Shown piece after piece: positions 48,986 to 58,101 of a DNA stretch of 64,000 bases (within the stretch, counting starts at the first letter, position 1; the number at the start of each line of letters is the position of its first letter). The notes under the pieces are model-generated. The model did no database searches. It saw only the letters and a program-made list of their open reading frames with translations, and was not told the DNA's origin. The DNA is from Pseudomonas sp. BSw22131 (GTDB lineage: Bacteria; Pseudomonadota; Gammaproteobacteria; Pseudomonadales; Pseudomonadaceae): assembly GCF_026810445.1 (NCBI RefSeq), contig NZ_CP113949.1, positions 2,046,001 through 2,110,000 of the forward strand. The letters run 5' to 3'. Position numbers and translations under genes: made by a program.

Positions 48986-51946
48986 GTGAATTTCTATAAA
49001 AGCCTGCTGCCCAAATCACTGACGTCGCGAATATTGGGGATGTTATCTATTTTGATACTGGCCTTTCTTACGACTGGCCTGGGTCTGTTTTATAAAAATC
49101 AGATGCTCCAGCATATTGAAGAGATACAAGACACCGCTAACATGCTGATAGAGGTTGTCGCCCAAGCTGTGGAGGAAAGTGTAGTAATTGGCGATTACGA
49201 TACAATCAAAAGAACCCTCGAAAAAACCTTGGCTCGCTCGCCTTTCAAGTCGGCCATTTTTATTGACCTGTCGGGTGGCGTCATTCGCCTGCAGGCACCC
49301 AGTGCGCCTCTTGGAAGAGCCCCAGCGTGGATAGAGTCCGAAGTCGCTGCCAGGTTATTCGATGTCAATCGTCCGATAACTATCGGGGGGAAAGATTATG
49401 GCGTGATGCGTCTGTCTTTTAATGCCGAGAGAATTGCTTCTGAACTCTACAGCCTGGTGGTACAGGCTACGCTATTGGCAGTGTTTTTTTTACTTATCAG
49501 CCTGATTTTGATGGGGTTCATGATCAAGCGTTCGCTTGCACATCTAGGCAAGCTTCATTCTTATGAGGCGGAAATCTCGTCAGGCGCTGTGGCAGCAGAA
49601 GATATGTTGGTCGCTGATGCTCCGATGGAAATACAGGAGGCTATAAAAGCGGTAAACCGTACTGCAGCGAGTATGCGCAATCATTTTGGCCAGCGTATCG
49701 AATCGTTGATGAATACCTTGGTGCAGCATAAAAATGCCTTGGATGAGGTCTCAATAGTTTGCGAAGTTTTGGCCTCTGGCCGTATCACCTATGTTAACGA
49801 CCGATTCGTAACAAGCTCACAGCATTCGCGAGCTGAGCTTTTAGAGTTGACGATCAATGAAGTCTGGACCGGCATGTCTTCAGCCAGTCAGCCGTGGCAA
49901 TGGGCACCTGAAAAGGAGGTTTGGAACGGTGAGGTCAGGCTCTCAGGTCGTACAGGTAAGGAGGAATGGCATCGACGCACCGTCATACCTATTCTCGATG
50001 ACAAGGGCGGCGTTGAAAAATATATTTGCATCGATATCGATATTACAGATCGAAAAGAGTTTGAGGTCGCGATTCTAGATAACTCTAGAAGGCAAAACCT
50101 TATCGCCTTGTTTGGCCAGCAGGCATTGACAGAAGAAAACGTCAGTGCTCTAGGTGAACTGGCAGCACTTACTGCGGCGCAAGGGTTGAAATTGAGCAAC
50201 GCCGCTTTATTAGTCGTTGATCGCGCGAGTCACGGGATCATCCTCAAAGCTGAGGTTGGGTTGACCAACTTTGAAATCTGTGATGGTAATAATAATGAAT
50301 TTTTGAAAGGTATTGCTTCTTCTACTGGATTTACCATCAATCCTGATATGCGTGATATGCGTGATATGCGTGATATGCGTGATACGCCTGATACTATGTA
50401 CACGTTGCTTCCTGGTGATGCAGTGGACGCTTACGGTATTAGAAGTGGTATAGAGGTTGATATATCTTGCAGGGAGGTTTTTAAGGGCGTTCTTGGAGTT
50501 TATGCCAGCACTGACTACTCATTTACACGTGAAGATGTTAGTTACATTCAAACATTGGCAAACCTATTGGCTGCCGCGCTTGAAAGGGATGACGCAAAGA
50601 AAAAGCTAACCTATCTGGCCGAAAATGATTCGCTCACCAATTTGCCTAATCGCTGGTTTCTCAACAATTACCTGCGCGGGGCAATCAGTCGTGAAGCGTC
50701 AGGGTCAACGCCAGATGCAATAAGCGTCATCTTCATCGATTTGGACAGATTCAAAACCGTAAACGACACCATGGGGCATTCTGCAGGTGATGAATTGCTT
50801 GTACAGGCGAGTCGACGCTTGGAAGCGTACATTGATGAGAATAGTATGGTTGCGCGGTTGGGAGGCGATGAGTTTTCGATCGTGGTCACACATCGTGTTT
50901 ATTCGGAGAGCTTCATCAAATCTCTTGCGACCCATGTTGTTGAAGCGTTGGGCAAGCCGTTTAACCTTCGCGGCCAGGATATATTTGTTTCAGCGAGTGT
51001 AGGCATCGCTAATTATCCATTTGATGGGAGTGACGCTGGCGTTATCCTCAAGAATGCTGATACAGCCATGTACAATGCGAAAAAAAGTGGCCGTAATAAT
51101 TTTAAGTTTTACAATTCCGAGATGAACGAAAGTGCAATCAAGCGCTTGCAAACTGAAACGCTATTGCGCGGCGCGCTTGATCGCGATGAGTTTATTCTGC
51201 ATTTTCAGCCAAAGGTCAGCCTCACAGATGGCAGGATAAGTGGTTTGGAGGCTTTATTGCGGTGGAATCATCCAGAACAAGGCCTGGTTTCTCCCGCTGA
51301 CTTTATCCCTATGCTTGAGGACACTGGGCTGATAATTCCTGTAGGCGAATGGGTTATCCGCAAAGTCTGTGAAACCATAAAAAGCTGGGAAGAGAAAAAT
51401 TTAAGAGTGGTACCGATCGCAATCAACCTGTCAGCCAGGCAGCTTCAGGTAAAAGGCCTGGCTAGAATCGTCAAGCATATTTTGGAAGAGTACGGTATCA
51501 ACCCCGCTCTTTTAGAATTCGAGCTTACCGAATCAGTGTTAATGATTGATCCCGAATCGGCGGTCGAAATACTTCGAGATATAAAGTCGTTTGGTATCGG
51601 TCTTTCGGTCGATGACTTCGGAACGGGCTATTCCAGTTTAGCCTACTTGAAGCGATTTCCTATTGATACCCTCAAAATCGATAGAATGTTCATAAAAGAT
51701 ATAATAAGCAATCATGAGGACGCGGCTATTACCAGAGCGGTAATAGTATTGGCGCACGAATTGGATCTGGAAGTCATTGCGGAAGGTGTCGAAACATTCG
51801 ATCAGCTAGAGCTGCTTGTCAAACATGGTTGCGATCAAATACAGGGTTATCTATTTAGTAAGCCTGTAACTATTGATGAGTGTGCTGCCATGATTAAATC
51901 GTCACGTAGCTTGGATATAAAATTTTCTGAAAATGGTTTTGCGTAA
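48986..51946 (+). CDS. HAMP-PAS-GAF-GGDEF-EAL protein, c-di-GMP turnover
   Basis: A 986-residue inner-membrane protein starting at GTG 48986. It has TM1 (ILGMLSILILAFLTTGLGLF), a periplasmic domain (about 35-160), TM2 (ATLLAVFFLLISLILMGFMI), HAMP, PAS (about 250-365), GAF (about 370-555), GGDEF (GGDEF at residues 626-630, complete) and EAL (EAL at 755-757; FELTESVL, DDFGTGYSSLAYLKRFP). No RxxD inhibitory site precedes GGDEF. Both catalytic signatures look intact, so it could make or break c-di-GMP. Inferred to receive its signal from the PhnD-like protein. The GAF region carries an in-frame 9-bp tandem repeat. Confidence 0.93.
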   Translation: MNFYKSLLPKSLTSRILGMLSILILAFLTTGLGLFYKNQMLQHIEEIQDTANMLIEVVAQAVEESVVIGDYDTIKRTLEKTLARSPFKSAIFIDLSGGVIRLQAPSAPLGRAPAWIESEVAARLFDVNRPITIGGKDYGVMRLSFNAERIASELYSLVVQATLLAVFFLLISLILMGFMIKRSLAHLGKLHSYEAEISSGAVAAEDMLVADAPMEIQEAIKAVNRTAASMRNHFGQRIESLMNTLVQHKNALDEVSIVCEVLASGRITYVNDRFVTSSQHSRAELLELTINEVWTGMSSASQPWQWAPEKEVWNGEVRLSGRTGKEEWHRRTVIPILDDKGGVEKYICIDIDITDRKEFEVAILDNSRRQNLIALFGQQALTEENVSALGELAALTAAQGLKLSNAALLVVDRASHGIILKAEVGLTNFEICDGNNNEFLKGIASSTGFTINPDMRDMRDMRDMRDTPDTMYTLLPGDAVDAYGIRSGIEVDISCREVFKGVLGVYASTDYSFTREDVSYIQTLANLLAAALERDDAKKKLTYLAENDSLTNLPNRWFLNNYLRGAISREASGSTPDAISVIFIDLDRFKTVNDTMGHSAGDELLVQASRRLEAYIDENSMVARLGGDEFSIVVTHRVYSESFIKSLATHVVEALGKPFNLRGQDIFVSASVGIANYPFDGSDAGVILKNADTAMYNAKKSGRNNFKFYNSEMNESAIKRLQTETLLRGALDRDEFILHFQPKVSLTDGRISGLEALLRWNHPEQGLVSPADFIPMLEDTGLIIPVGEWVIRKVCETIKSWEEKNLRVVPIAINLSARQLQVKGLARIVKHILEEYGINPALLEFELTESVLMIDPESAVEILRDIKSFGIGLSVDDFGTGYSSLAYLKRFPIDTLKIDRMFIKDIISNHEDAAITRAVIVLAHELDLEVIAEGVETFDQLELLVKHGCDQIQGYLFSKPVTIDECAAMIKSSRSLDIKFSENGFA
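50345..50398 (+). repeat. In-frame 9-bp tandem repeat in the GAF region
   Basis: Four perfect copies of GATATGCGT (50345-50380, encoding Asp-Met-Arg x4) followed by two degenerate ones (GATACGCCT, GATACTATG). Because the unit is 9 bp, gain or loss of copies keeps the frame and adds or removes DMR triplets in the sensory part of the GGDEF-EAL protein. Confidence 0.95.
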
Positions 51947-51975
51947 ATTAGTCCGAAAATCCACGATTGGTTTGA

Positions 51976-52140
51976 TGTTCCTTACCCCGTCACGTGCGCA
52001 TTGCATTGGCGGAAAAAGCCCTGCTGGCCCAAGTCGAGTTCGCAACTGTGAATCTGTGGACAGGGCAGCACAAGAGCGCAAAGTCTCTGGCTTTCAATTA
52101 TTTCGGAACGCTTCCGGTATTGGAGTTGGGTGAGGGCACG
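51976..52140 (+). pseudogene. Glutathione S-transferase, N-terminal remnant
   Basis: The plus-strand frame [54 protein letters not shown] is the thioredoxin-like N-terminal domain of a glutathione S-transferase. It lacks its first residues and is cut after GEGT, exactly where it runs into the 3' end of the convergent NUDIX-DUF4406 gene. No functional product is possible. Confidence 0.85.
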
Positions 52141-53095
52141 CTGGCAGCTCATCCAGACTATGGAAGATCGCCAGCCCACGCTGGCGAGCGATCTCCACCA
52201 TGAAGTCTGCACCCCGAGACTTGCCACCGATGCGCAGCACGGCATCACAGCGCTCCAGCAGCCTTATGGAATACTCATGAAAACGGGCTTCATACACAGG
52301 ATCGCCAATGCGGTTGGAGCCCGCAAGTTTTACTAACGGCAATGCCACCCACTCCGCAACCAGCGCAAAGTGCCCTGCCTCAAGCAGCGCGCCCGCGCAT
52401 TCCTGCATTGCTTGCACGTTGGCGGCCAAGGCATCGGGGTCGTCATCCGTGCCACCCCTGTAAGGACCTGCGACCAAAATCATCAGACTTGCCGAGGGCG
52501 GCGGCGTCAGGGCAGGTGAGGGCGGCATCAGCCGCTGGAGATACTGCAGGAGAATGATCGTTTTGCCGTCCATTATTCTCCCGTCTTCAACCATTTCAAT
52601 GGCGACATCGACAGGCAACTCCAACACTTCGATATCTTCCCCTTCCTGCTCCAAGCCCCCTCCTGCATTTACGCGGTCTTGCGCATGGTACTCGCCCACA
52701 AAAAAATGCAGACGCTCGGTGACCGACCCTGGGCTCATGAAAGCCTCATAGACCTTTCGCACTGATTTGACGCGGTAACCGGTCTCTTCTTCCGCCTCCA
52801 TCCGAATACGCTCTTCTGGCCCCGCGTTGTCCAGCAGACCGGCGGCGGCCTCGATCAGATAGCCGTCGTGACCGTTGACGAACGCGGGCATGCGGAATTG
52901 GCGGATGAGGATAACGGTGCGATTGGCAAGGTTGTACAGGCCGATCGTGGCCCCGTTTCCTCGGTCATAGACTTCACGGGCTAAGGTTTGCCAACTGCCG
53001 TCACGGCGCAGCAACTCGAACTCGACTTTCTGGAGAATGAACCAGTTATCCGAGAGGATCTGGCGCTTTAAAATTCGAACATTGAAGTGGTCCAT
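52094..53095 (-). CDS. NudK-like NUDIX pyrophosphatase fused to a DUF4406-like domain
   Basis: A 333-residue two-domain protein. Residues 1 to about 195 look like GDP-mannose/ADP-ribose pyrophosphatase NudK ([20 protein letters not shown]; Nudix helix [32 protein letters not shown]). Residues about 205-320 resemble DUF4406/nucleoside 2-deoxyribosyltransferase-like proteins ([40 protein letters not shown]). The last 14 residues ([14 protein letters not shown]) are the antisense of the adjacent GST remnant, so the original C-terminus is lost. ATG 53095 has AAGGGG 8 nt upstream. Inferred role: salvage or clearance of nucleotide sugars or modified nucleotides. Confidence 0.85.
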   Translation of the reverse strand: MDHFNVRILKRQILSDNWFILQKVEFELLRRDGSWQTLAREVYDRGNGATIGLYNLANRTVILIRQFRMPAFVNGHDGYLIEAAAGLLDNAGPEERIRMEAEEETGYRVKSVRKVYEAFMSPGSVTERLHFFVGEYHAQDRVNAGGGLEQEGEDIEVLELPVDVAIEMVEDGRIMDGKTIILLQYLQRLMPPSPALTPPPSASLMILVAGPYRGGTDDDPDALAANVQAMQECAGALLEAGHFALVAEWVALPLVKLAGSNRIGDPVYEARFHEYSIRLLERCDAVLRIGGKSRGADFMVEIARQRGLAIFHSLDELPACPHPTPIPEAFRNN

Positions 53096-53120
53096 CACAG
53101 CCCCTTGGCATTCATTGATT

Positions 53121-53150
53121 ATCGTGCATAATCGTGAAATATCATGCAAA
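53121..53150. promoter_or_regulatory. Three 10-bp direct repeats: candidate DeoR operator
   Basis: ATCGTGCATA, ATCGTGAAAT and ATCATGCAAA follow each other exactly (53121, 53131, 53141), one helical turn apart. They lie in the 64-bp gap between the divergent NUDIX-DUF4406 and DeoR-family genes and end just before the regulator's Shine-Dalgarno. DeoR-family proteins typically bind such short direct repeats. Binding itself is inferred. Confidence 0.65.
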
Positions 53151-53159
53151 GGATTGATC

Positions 53160-53921
53160 ATGTTAACGCAGCAGCGCAAGCATTTTTTAACTGAACGGCT
53201 GGAGCAGGACGGCCAACTGTTGGCTAAGCCGCTCAGCGTCGAACTTGGGGTTTCCGAAGATACGATTCGCCGCGACTTGAGAGAAATGGCCAAAGCCGGA
53301 CTGCTGACGAGGGTACACGGCGGGGCTTTGCCCGCTTCCCTGGCGATGGGTGATTTGACGCAGCGTCAGACCATCGAGCCGAGGCAAAAAGAAGCGATCG
53401 GGCGCATGGCTGCGCAGATGGTTCAGCCGGGGCACGTGGTGATCCTTGATGGCGGCACAACCTGTGCCCAGGTTGCACGACATCTGCCTTTGACGCTTCA
53501 GGCAACCGTAGTGACTCACTGCCCTGCGATTGCAGTAGCGCTCAGCGGGCATGTGAAGATTGAAGTCATCATGCTCGGCGGCCGGCTTTACCGGCACTCA
53601 ATGGTGGGAACGGGGGCGGCGACTCTGGAAGCAATCAGTCGGGTTCGTGCCGATCTCTATTTCATGGGGGTGTGCAGCGTTCATCCAACGGCGGGACTGA
53701 CGACGGGTGATTACGAGGAAGCGGTCATAAAACGCGCGTTATGCCATGCGGCTGCGCAAACCATGGTGCTGGCTTCTGCAGAAAAGATAGAAACGGCTTC
53801 GCCCTATGTGGTGGTCACACTCGCAGAAGTGACAGGCCTCGTGGTTACTCGCGATGTGCCGGATCGGCTGTTGGCCCCGTATCGGCAAATGGGCTTGCAA
53901 ATCCATCAAGCGAAGGTATGA
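53160..53921 (+). CDS. DeoR/GlpR-family transcriptional regulator
   Basis: A 253-residue regulator. N-terminal DeoR helix-turn-helix ([20 protein letters not shown]) and the winged [10 protein letters not shown], then the DeoRC sugar-phosphate-sensing domain ([54 protein letters not shown]). ATG 53160 has AAGGA 8 nt upstream; a longer frame from 53037 lacks such support. It most likely represses the divergent NUDIX-DUF4406 gene in response to a phosphorylated sugar. Confidence 0.93.
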   Translation: MLTQQRKHFLTERLEQDGQLLAKPLSVELGVSEDTIRRDLREMAKAGLLTRVHGGALPASLAMGDLTQRQTIEPRQKEAIGRMAAQMVQPGHVVILDGGTTCAQVARHLPLTLQATVVTHCPAIAVALSGHVKIEVIMLGGRLYRHSMVGTGAATLEAISRVRADLYFMGVCSVHPTAGLTTGDYEEAVIKRALCHAAAQTMVLASAEKIETASPYVVVTLAEVTGLVVTRDVPDRLLAPYRQMGLQIHQAKV

Positions 53922-54020
53922 GCGATCGCTCTGCATCGGTTGTAATAAGCTCTGCCCGCTGCCTTCATTGCCATATTTACAGCTATCGACCAGAGGCAGT
54001 CATCGAGAAAGGATAAATAA

Positions 54021-54458
54021 ATGGACAGCAGCGCGAGACCTTTACGAGCTTCATGTCATTGTGGATCGGTACAACTCAAAGTACGACTTACCGAAGGACT
54101 CACTACCGCACGACGCTGTAATTGCTCTTATTGCCGCATGAGGGGCGCCGTGGCTGTATCAGCAGAGCTCCAGGACATAGAGGTCACTGCTGGCGAAGAA
54201 TTGCTTACGCTCTATCAGTTCAACACCCTGCAAGCCAAACACTATTTCTGCTCAAAGTGTGGGATATACACACATCATCAGCGCCGGTCTAACCCAAAGC
54301 AATATGGGATTAATGCAGCGTGCCTGGAAGGGGTCAGTCCATTTGATTTTGGAGAGGTGCCAGTGAACGAGGGGCGAATCCATCCAAAGGATCAGTCAGA
54401 GGAGGGCGGCCCCACCATTGCTGGATATCTGCGATATCTTTCTAATACTGCTGACTGA
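54021..54458 (+). CDS. GFA-family (CENP-V/glutathione-dependent formaldehyde-activating-like) protein
   Basis: A 145-residue zinc protein of the Gfa/CENP-V fold. Three cysteine clusters are visible: CHCGSVQL, CNCSYCRM and CSKCGIYTHH. Members include the formaldehyde-glutathione-condensing enzyme, but most are of unknown activity. GAGAAAGGA precedes ATG 54021. It stands about 100 bp after the DeoR-family gene on the same strand. Confidence 0.88.
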   Translation: MDSSARPLRASCHCGSVQLKVRLTEGLTTARRCNCSYCRMRGAVAVSAELQDIEVTAGEELLTLYQFNTLQAKHYFCSKCGIYTHHQRRSNPKQYGINAACLEGVSPFDFGEVPVNEGRIHPKDQSEEGGPTIAGYLRYLSNTAD

Positions 54459-54867
54459 GCAAAACATCACGATGTCGCTCGGTATCTCAACGGCTGTTTC
54501 TGGTCGAAAGCGACGGGGTGACTTTCCTGTCTCAGTTGCTTGGTCACGCTTCAGTTTGCTCGGCCTGTCTCTGCCGGTATAAGGCTGTCAAAAACCAGAT
54601 CGAGCAAGTCGAGTTTGTCGACTAAGGCGTCGGCTACGCGTACAGGATTGGTATCACTGAAATAGTCGTCGAGGCTGTCGGGAAGTAAGGTGCTTTGGCC
54701 TCAAGGTCCGCTTTGTATCAAGGGTTTAATTACCAACCCCTGAGTTAATCACGTCGGAAATAATGGCAAAACTGCATTGAGGTATAGCCTTTGGAATTTG
54801 AGGCTTCAGCTAACCATTGGCTGGCAAACAATTGTTGAGGTGCTGACGATGACCCGATTACGGATCG
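54459..54867. other. Intergenic region with motif fragments, no gene recognised
   Basis: About 400 bp without a coding frame that resembles a known protein. GTTTCTGGTCGAAAGCGACG near 54497 belongs to the dispersed-motif family of this region. The segment leads into the barstar remnant. Confidence 0.4.
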
Positions 54868-55095
54868 GTAAAAATTGACTTAAGTGGGGTGGCAAGCGCT
54901 GAAGAACTACATTGTGTCTTGAGGGGTGCGCTGGGATTTCCTGGATGGCAGGGCTGTAATTGGGATGCTTTCTGGGACGCAATTACGGGGCTGATTGAAA
55001 TGCCCCGTGCGTCTGCGGATTTCAGGACAGAATATGTTATCCCCATTGCTGCCGGTATCGACAGGCAGAAATCGGCCAAAAGTGGACATTACTGA
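54868..55095 (+). pseudogene. Barstar-like (barnase inhibitor) remnant
   Basis: The frame VKIDLSGVASAEELHCVLRG, ALGFPGWQGCNWDAFWDAIT, GLIEMPR is a clear barstar-family core (LHxxL...ALGFPxWxGxNWDAFWD). A start codon is missing, since a TGA lies just upstream and the first usable start (GTG 54889) would skip the first strand. The second half is absent: after EMPRASADFRTEYVIP the frame enters a dispersed motif copy (55052-55092) and stops. A remnant of an RNase-inhibitor or immunity gene; no cognate ribonuclease is nearby. Confidence 0.75.
55052..55092 (+). repeat. Dispersed motif copy at the barstar truncation
   Basis: GCCGGTATCGACAGGCAGAA then ATCGGCCAAAAGTGGACATT: the CAGAAxxxGGCCAAAAGxGGACAT type, also seen inverted at 43231-43260. 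It supplies the last residues of the broken barstar frame. Confidence 0.55.
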
Positions 55096-55170
55096 CTATT
55101 CGTAGCCTTGGAATTTCAAAAGATATGTTCTAACTTCATCTGTGCTGATTACTCAATATTTCTGAACATG

Positions 55171-56160
55171 CTACATTGGGAAAATTAAATCAGAACTTTC
55201 TACCTTATTAGCACTGCGCATGAAATCAACAAACGCACGCAGCTTGCCTGGCATGTGTTTACGATGCGGGTAGTAAAGATGAAACGCATCGTCCATGCCG
55301 CTGTGCTGCTTCAATATCTGACTAAGTGTACCGTTCTCTAACTCTTTCTTCGCGAAGCCCTCGAAAACGAAACCAATGCCTTGGCCTTGTATTGCCGCAT
55401 CAAGGACGGATCTCATTTCGTCAAAAATAAAACGCCCTTGAACATCGATTTGAACCATTTGCCCGCCATCTTCGAATTTCCATTCAAAGAACCTTCCGCC
55501 AACTGAATACCGCTGGCGAATGCAGTTGTGCTTCAGCAGTTGCTCAAGTGTCTGTGGCTCGACCAGCGTGCTGAAGTAATCCGGCGCAGCCACCACAATT
55601 CTTTTTTGTGCCGCTCCCAACTGCACCGCGACCATGTCGTTTTGCACTTTTTTCCCCATGCGCATGCCGATATCGAAACCGGCATTAACGATATCGCCAA
55701 GTTGGTTGTCCAGTGATACCTCGACATTGATCAGCGGGAATTTTTCCATGAAGGCGGTTAGATGCGGTTCGATCAAGATGCGGTATGCAACGTACGAAGA
55801 GTTGAGGCGCACTGTGCCAGATGGTTGATCAGTCGCCAGCAATACTTGTGACAAGGAGTCTCTGATCAAGGCAAGCGCTGGTGCCAATGCTGCGTTCAAT
55901 GACGCGCCTGCCTCGGTCAGGCTGACACTGCGGGTTGTTCGATTGAATAGCCGCACATTGAGTTGCGCTTCCACACTTTTGATCGTGCGTGATACCGCCG
56001 TTGGCGTGACACCGATTTCTGCGGCGGCGCGAGCGAAGTTCAAGTGCCTGGCGGCAGCCTCGAAGGTTAAAAGACCTGGGAAATGCACCGGCGGTAAAGG
56101 AAGTGAACCCTCTATGCCCTCCGCGCGCGTCGGGCTCTGCATTATGACCTTTTTGCTCAT
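55171..56160 (-). CDS. LysR-family transcriptional regulator, divergent from Old Yellow Enzyme
   Basis: An LTTR of about 329 residues from ATG 56160 (in-frame alternatives at 56208 and 56232 have no better ribosome site). The DNA-binding domain reads PGLLTFEAAARHLNFARAAA, EIGVTPTAVSRTIKSVEAQL, NVRLFNRTTRSV; the effector domain begins near SGTVRLNSSYVAYRIL. It faces the oxidoreductase gene across about 100 bp and probably controls it. Effector unknown; electrophiles would fit the target's chemistry. Confidence 0.9.
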   Translation of the reverse strand: MSKKVIMQSPTRAEGIEGSLPLPPVHFPGLLTFEAAARHLNFARAAAEIGVTPTAVSRTIKSVEAQLNVRLFNRTTRSVSLTEAGASLNAALAPALALIRDSLSQVLLATDQPSGTVRLNSSYVAYRILIEPHLTAFMEKFPLINVEVSLDNQLGDIVNAGFDIGMRMGKKVQNDMVAVQLGAAQKRIVVAAPDYFSTLVEPQTLEQLLKHNCIRQRYSVGGRFFEWKFEDGGQMVQIDVQGRFIFDEMRSVLDAAIQGQGIGFVFEGFAKKELENGTLSQILKQHSGMDDAFHLYYPHRKHMPGKLRAFVDFMRSANKVESSDLIFPM

Positions 56161-56262
56161 ACTGTATCCACGCCTATGACTATTTACGTCATTATCATTG
56201 GCCTCCATAGTTGATATAGCAAGGAGTTTCATCCGGCAGAACAGTTATCACTAGGAATCACA

Positions 56263-57366
56263 ATGACATTCAACAGCCCATCAACGGATCTTTTCACTCC
56301 AATGACGTTAGGGGCCTTATCTCTGGCTAACCGTATTGTCATGGCCCCGTTAACGCGCAGCCGCATGGGGCCAGAAGGCGTCCCCAACGAAATGCACGCT
56401 CGCTACTACGCACAACGTGCCAGCGCCGGTTTGATCATTAGTGAAGCGACCAATATTTCCGCGCAAGCGCGGGGGTATGCACTGACGCCAGGCATCTGGA
56501 CTGATGAGCACGTAGCAGGCTGGAAACTGGTAACAGATGCGGTGCATGCCGCTGGTGGACTTATTGTTTGCCAACTGTGGCATGTGGGGCGCTTTTCGCA
56601 TGTGGACCTGCAGCCCGATGGCACGGCACCGGTAGCGCCCTCGGCGATTAAAGCCGAAGGCCAGACCTTCACTGAAAATGGAATGATGGACGTCTCCATG
56701 CCGCGAGCACTGGAGACATCCGAGATCCCAGGCATTATCGAGCAGTACCGACACGCCGCCGCATGCGCAAAACGCGCCGGCTTCGATGGTGTTGAAGTTC
56801 ACTCTGCCAATAGCTATTTGCTCGATCAGTTCCTGCGCGACTCTACCAATCAGCGAACCGACCAATATGGTGGTTCGATAGAGAATCGCACACGCCTCAC
56901 ACTGGAAGTAACCGCAACAGTCGTCGAGATCTGGGGTCACGACCGCGTTGGCATTCGCCTCTCTCCCGTAACGCCAGATGCCGGCAACACGCCCTTGGAC
57001 AGCCAGGTAATGCAAACCTATGGCTATCTGATTGAGCAACTCAATCGCTTCCAGCTCGCCTATATGCATTTTGTCGAGGGGGCTACCGCTACGTCACGCA
57101 CTGTTCCCGAGAACGTAGATCTCGATGCGCTACGTGCACGGTTCAAAGGCCCATACATCGGCAACAACAATTACGACATCGAACTGGCCGTTACCCGCCG
57201 CTCTGAAGGCAAGGTCGATGCAGTGGCTTTTGGTCGCCCGTTTATTGCCAATCCGGATTTGGTGCGTCGATTAAAAGAAGGTGCAGAACTCGCTGTTGCG
57301 CCACGCGAAGCCTATTACGGCAACGGCGCCAAGGGTTACACCGATTGGCCTGCGCTCGTTGGATAA
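56263..57366 (+). CDS. Old Yellow Enzyme-family NADH:flavin oxidoreductase (NemA-like)
   Basis: A 367-residue FMN enzyme of the OYE family that reduces activated C=C or nitro bonds with NAD(P)H. Landmarks: FTPMTLGALSLANRIVMAPL, YYAQRASAGLIISEATNIS, CQLWHVGRFSH, the substrate-binding His/Asn pair in VEVHSANSYLLDQFL, YGGSIENR and GVDAVAFGRPFIANPDLV-like DAVAFGRPFIANPDL. Length and motifs are complete. It is transcribed away from a LysR regulator and 144 bp before a small lumazine-binding-like gene. Confidence 0.94.
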   Translation: MTFNSPSTDLFTPMTLGALSLANRIVMAPLTRSRMGPEGVPNEMHARYYAQRASAGLIISEATNISAQARGYALTPGIWTDEHVAGWKLVTDAVHAAGGLIVCQLWHVGRFSHVDLQPDGTAPVAPSAIKAEGQTFTENGMMDVSMPRALETSEIPGIIEQYRHAAACAKRAGFDGVEVHSANSYLLDQFLRDSTNQRTDQYGGSIENRTRLTLEVTATVVEIWGHDRVGIRLSPVTPDAGNTPLDSQVMQTYGYLIEQLNRFQLAYMHFVEGATATSRTVPENVDLDALRARFKGPYIGNNNYDIELAVTRRSEGKVDAVAFGRPFIANPDLVRRLKEGAELAVAPREAYYGNGAKGYTDWPALVG

Positions 57367-57510
57367 GCCAACTGGGCAACACTTCAAAAGTCAGACCTTG
57401 GGTCCCAGCAATGGACGCCGCTGCGGAGGGTCGCAGGGGTTGATTTCAATGCCAGCCAGAAGTGGCCGGTTTTTTTAACACGACTCCAATTAACAACCAG
57501 GATTACACAC

Positions 57511-57894
57511 ATGAACAAACCTACTTATGTGCCGGAATATCAAGCCATCGTTGAAGTACTGAACAAATACAACGAAGGCTGCAAGCAGGCCAAAAGCAGC
57601 ATCATGAAGCCAGCTTTCAGTGAGCAGGCAACGATGTTTAGCGTCGATGGCGACGGTAAACTGGTCGGCGGCCCGATTCAGACATTGTTCGATGGCATTG
57701 ACAGCGTGTTCCGCCCGTCGCCTGAAGCTCAAGGTGTAATCGTCAACATCGACATCTTAGGCACCGCTGCCAGCGCGCGCATCGACACCAATGACGTATC
57801 GGGCTTTTGCTTTACAGATTTCTTCCACCTGCTGAAAGTCGATGGCAAGTGGACGGTCGTCAGCAAGATCTTCCACACCCACGTCGCGCCTTGA
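57511..57894 (+). CDS. Putative lumazine-binding / NTF2-like protein
   Basis: A 127-residue protein of the SnoaL/NTF2-like cone fold, close to the Lumazine_bd_2 group: YNEGCKQAKSSIMKPAFSEQ, ATMFSVDGDGKLVGGPIQTL, SARIDTNDVSGFCFTDFFHL, VDGKWTVVSKIFHTH. Often found with flavin oxidoreductases, as here downstream of the OYE gene; function unknown. A strong terminator follows. Confidence 0.82.
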   Translation: MNKPTYVPEYQAIVEVLNKYNEGCKQAKSSIMKPAFSEQATMFSVDGDGKLVGGPIQTLFDGIDSVFRPSPEAQGVIVNIDILGTAASARIDTNDVSGFCFTDFFHLLKVDGKWTVVSKIFHTHVAP

Positions 57895-57914
57895 ATATCT
57901 ACCTTCCCTGAGCA

Positions 57915-57954
57915 CGCGGCAGATGAGGGTTTGAACCCTATCTGCCGTGTTTTT
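57915..57954 (+). terminator. Strong intrinsic terminator after the lumazine-binding-like gene
   Basis: The arms CGGCAGAT and ATCTGCCG, extended inward by AGGGTT / AACCCT around a short loop, are followed by TGTTTTT. It ends the OYE operon. Confidence 0.85.
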
Positions 57955-58101
57955 CGTTGCAGCCGAGCGGCGCTGCAACTGTGTGTCCGGCACGCGGCCT
58001 GAAATCCACTGACTTCGATCGCCTGACCGCAGGCGCAACAAAGTAATACAACAGGCCGCTATGTAATGACGCGCACACTCAGGCGATAAAAAGGAAACAT
58101 C

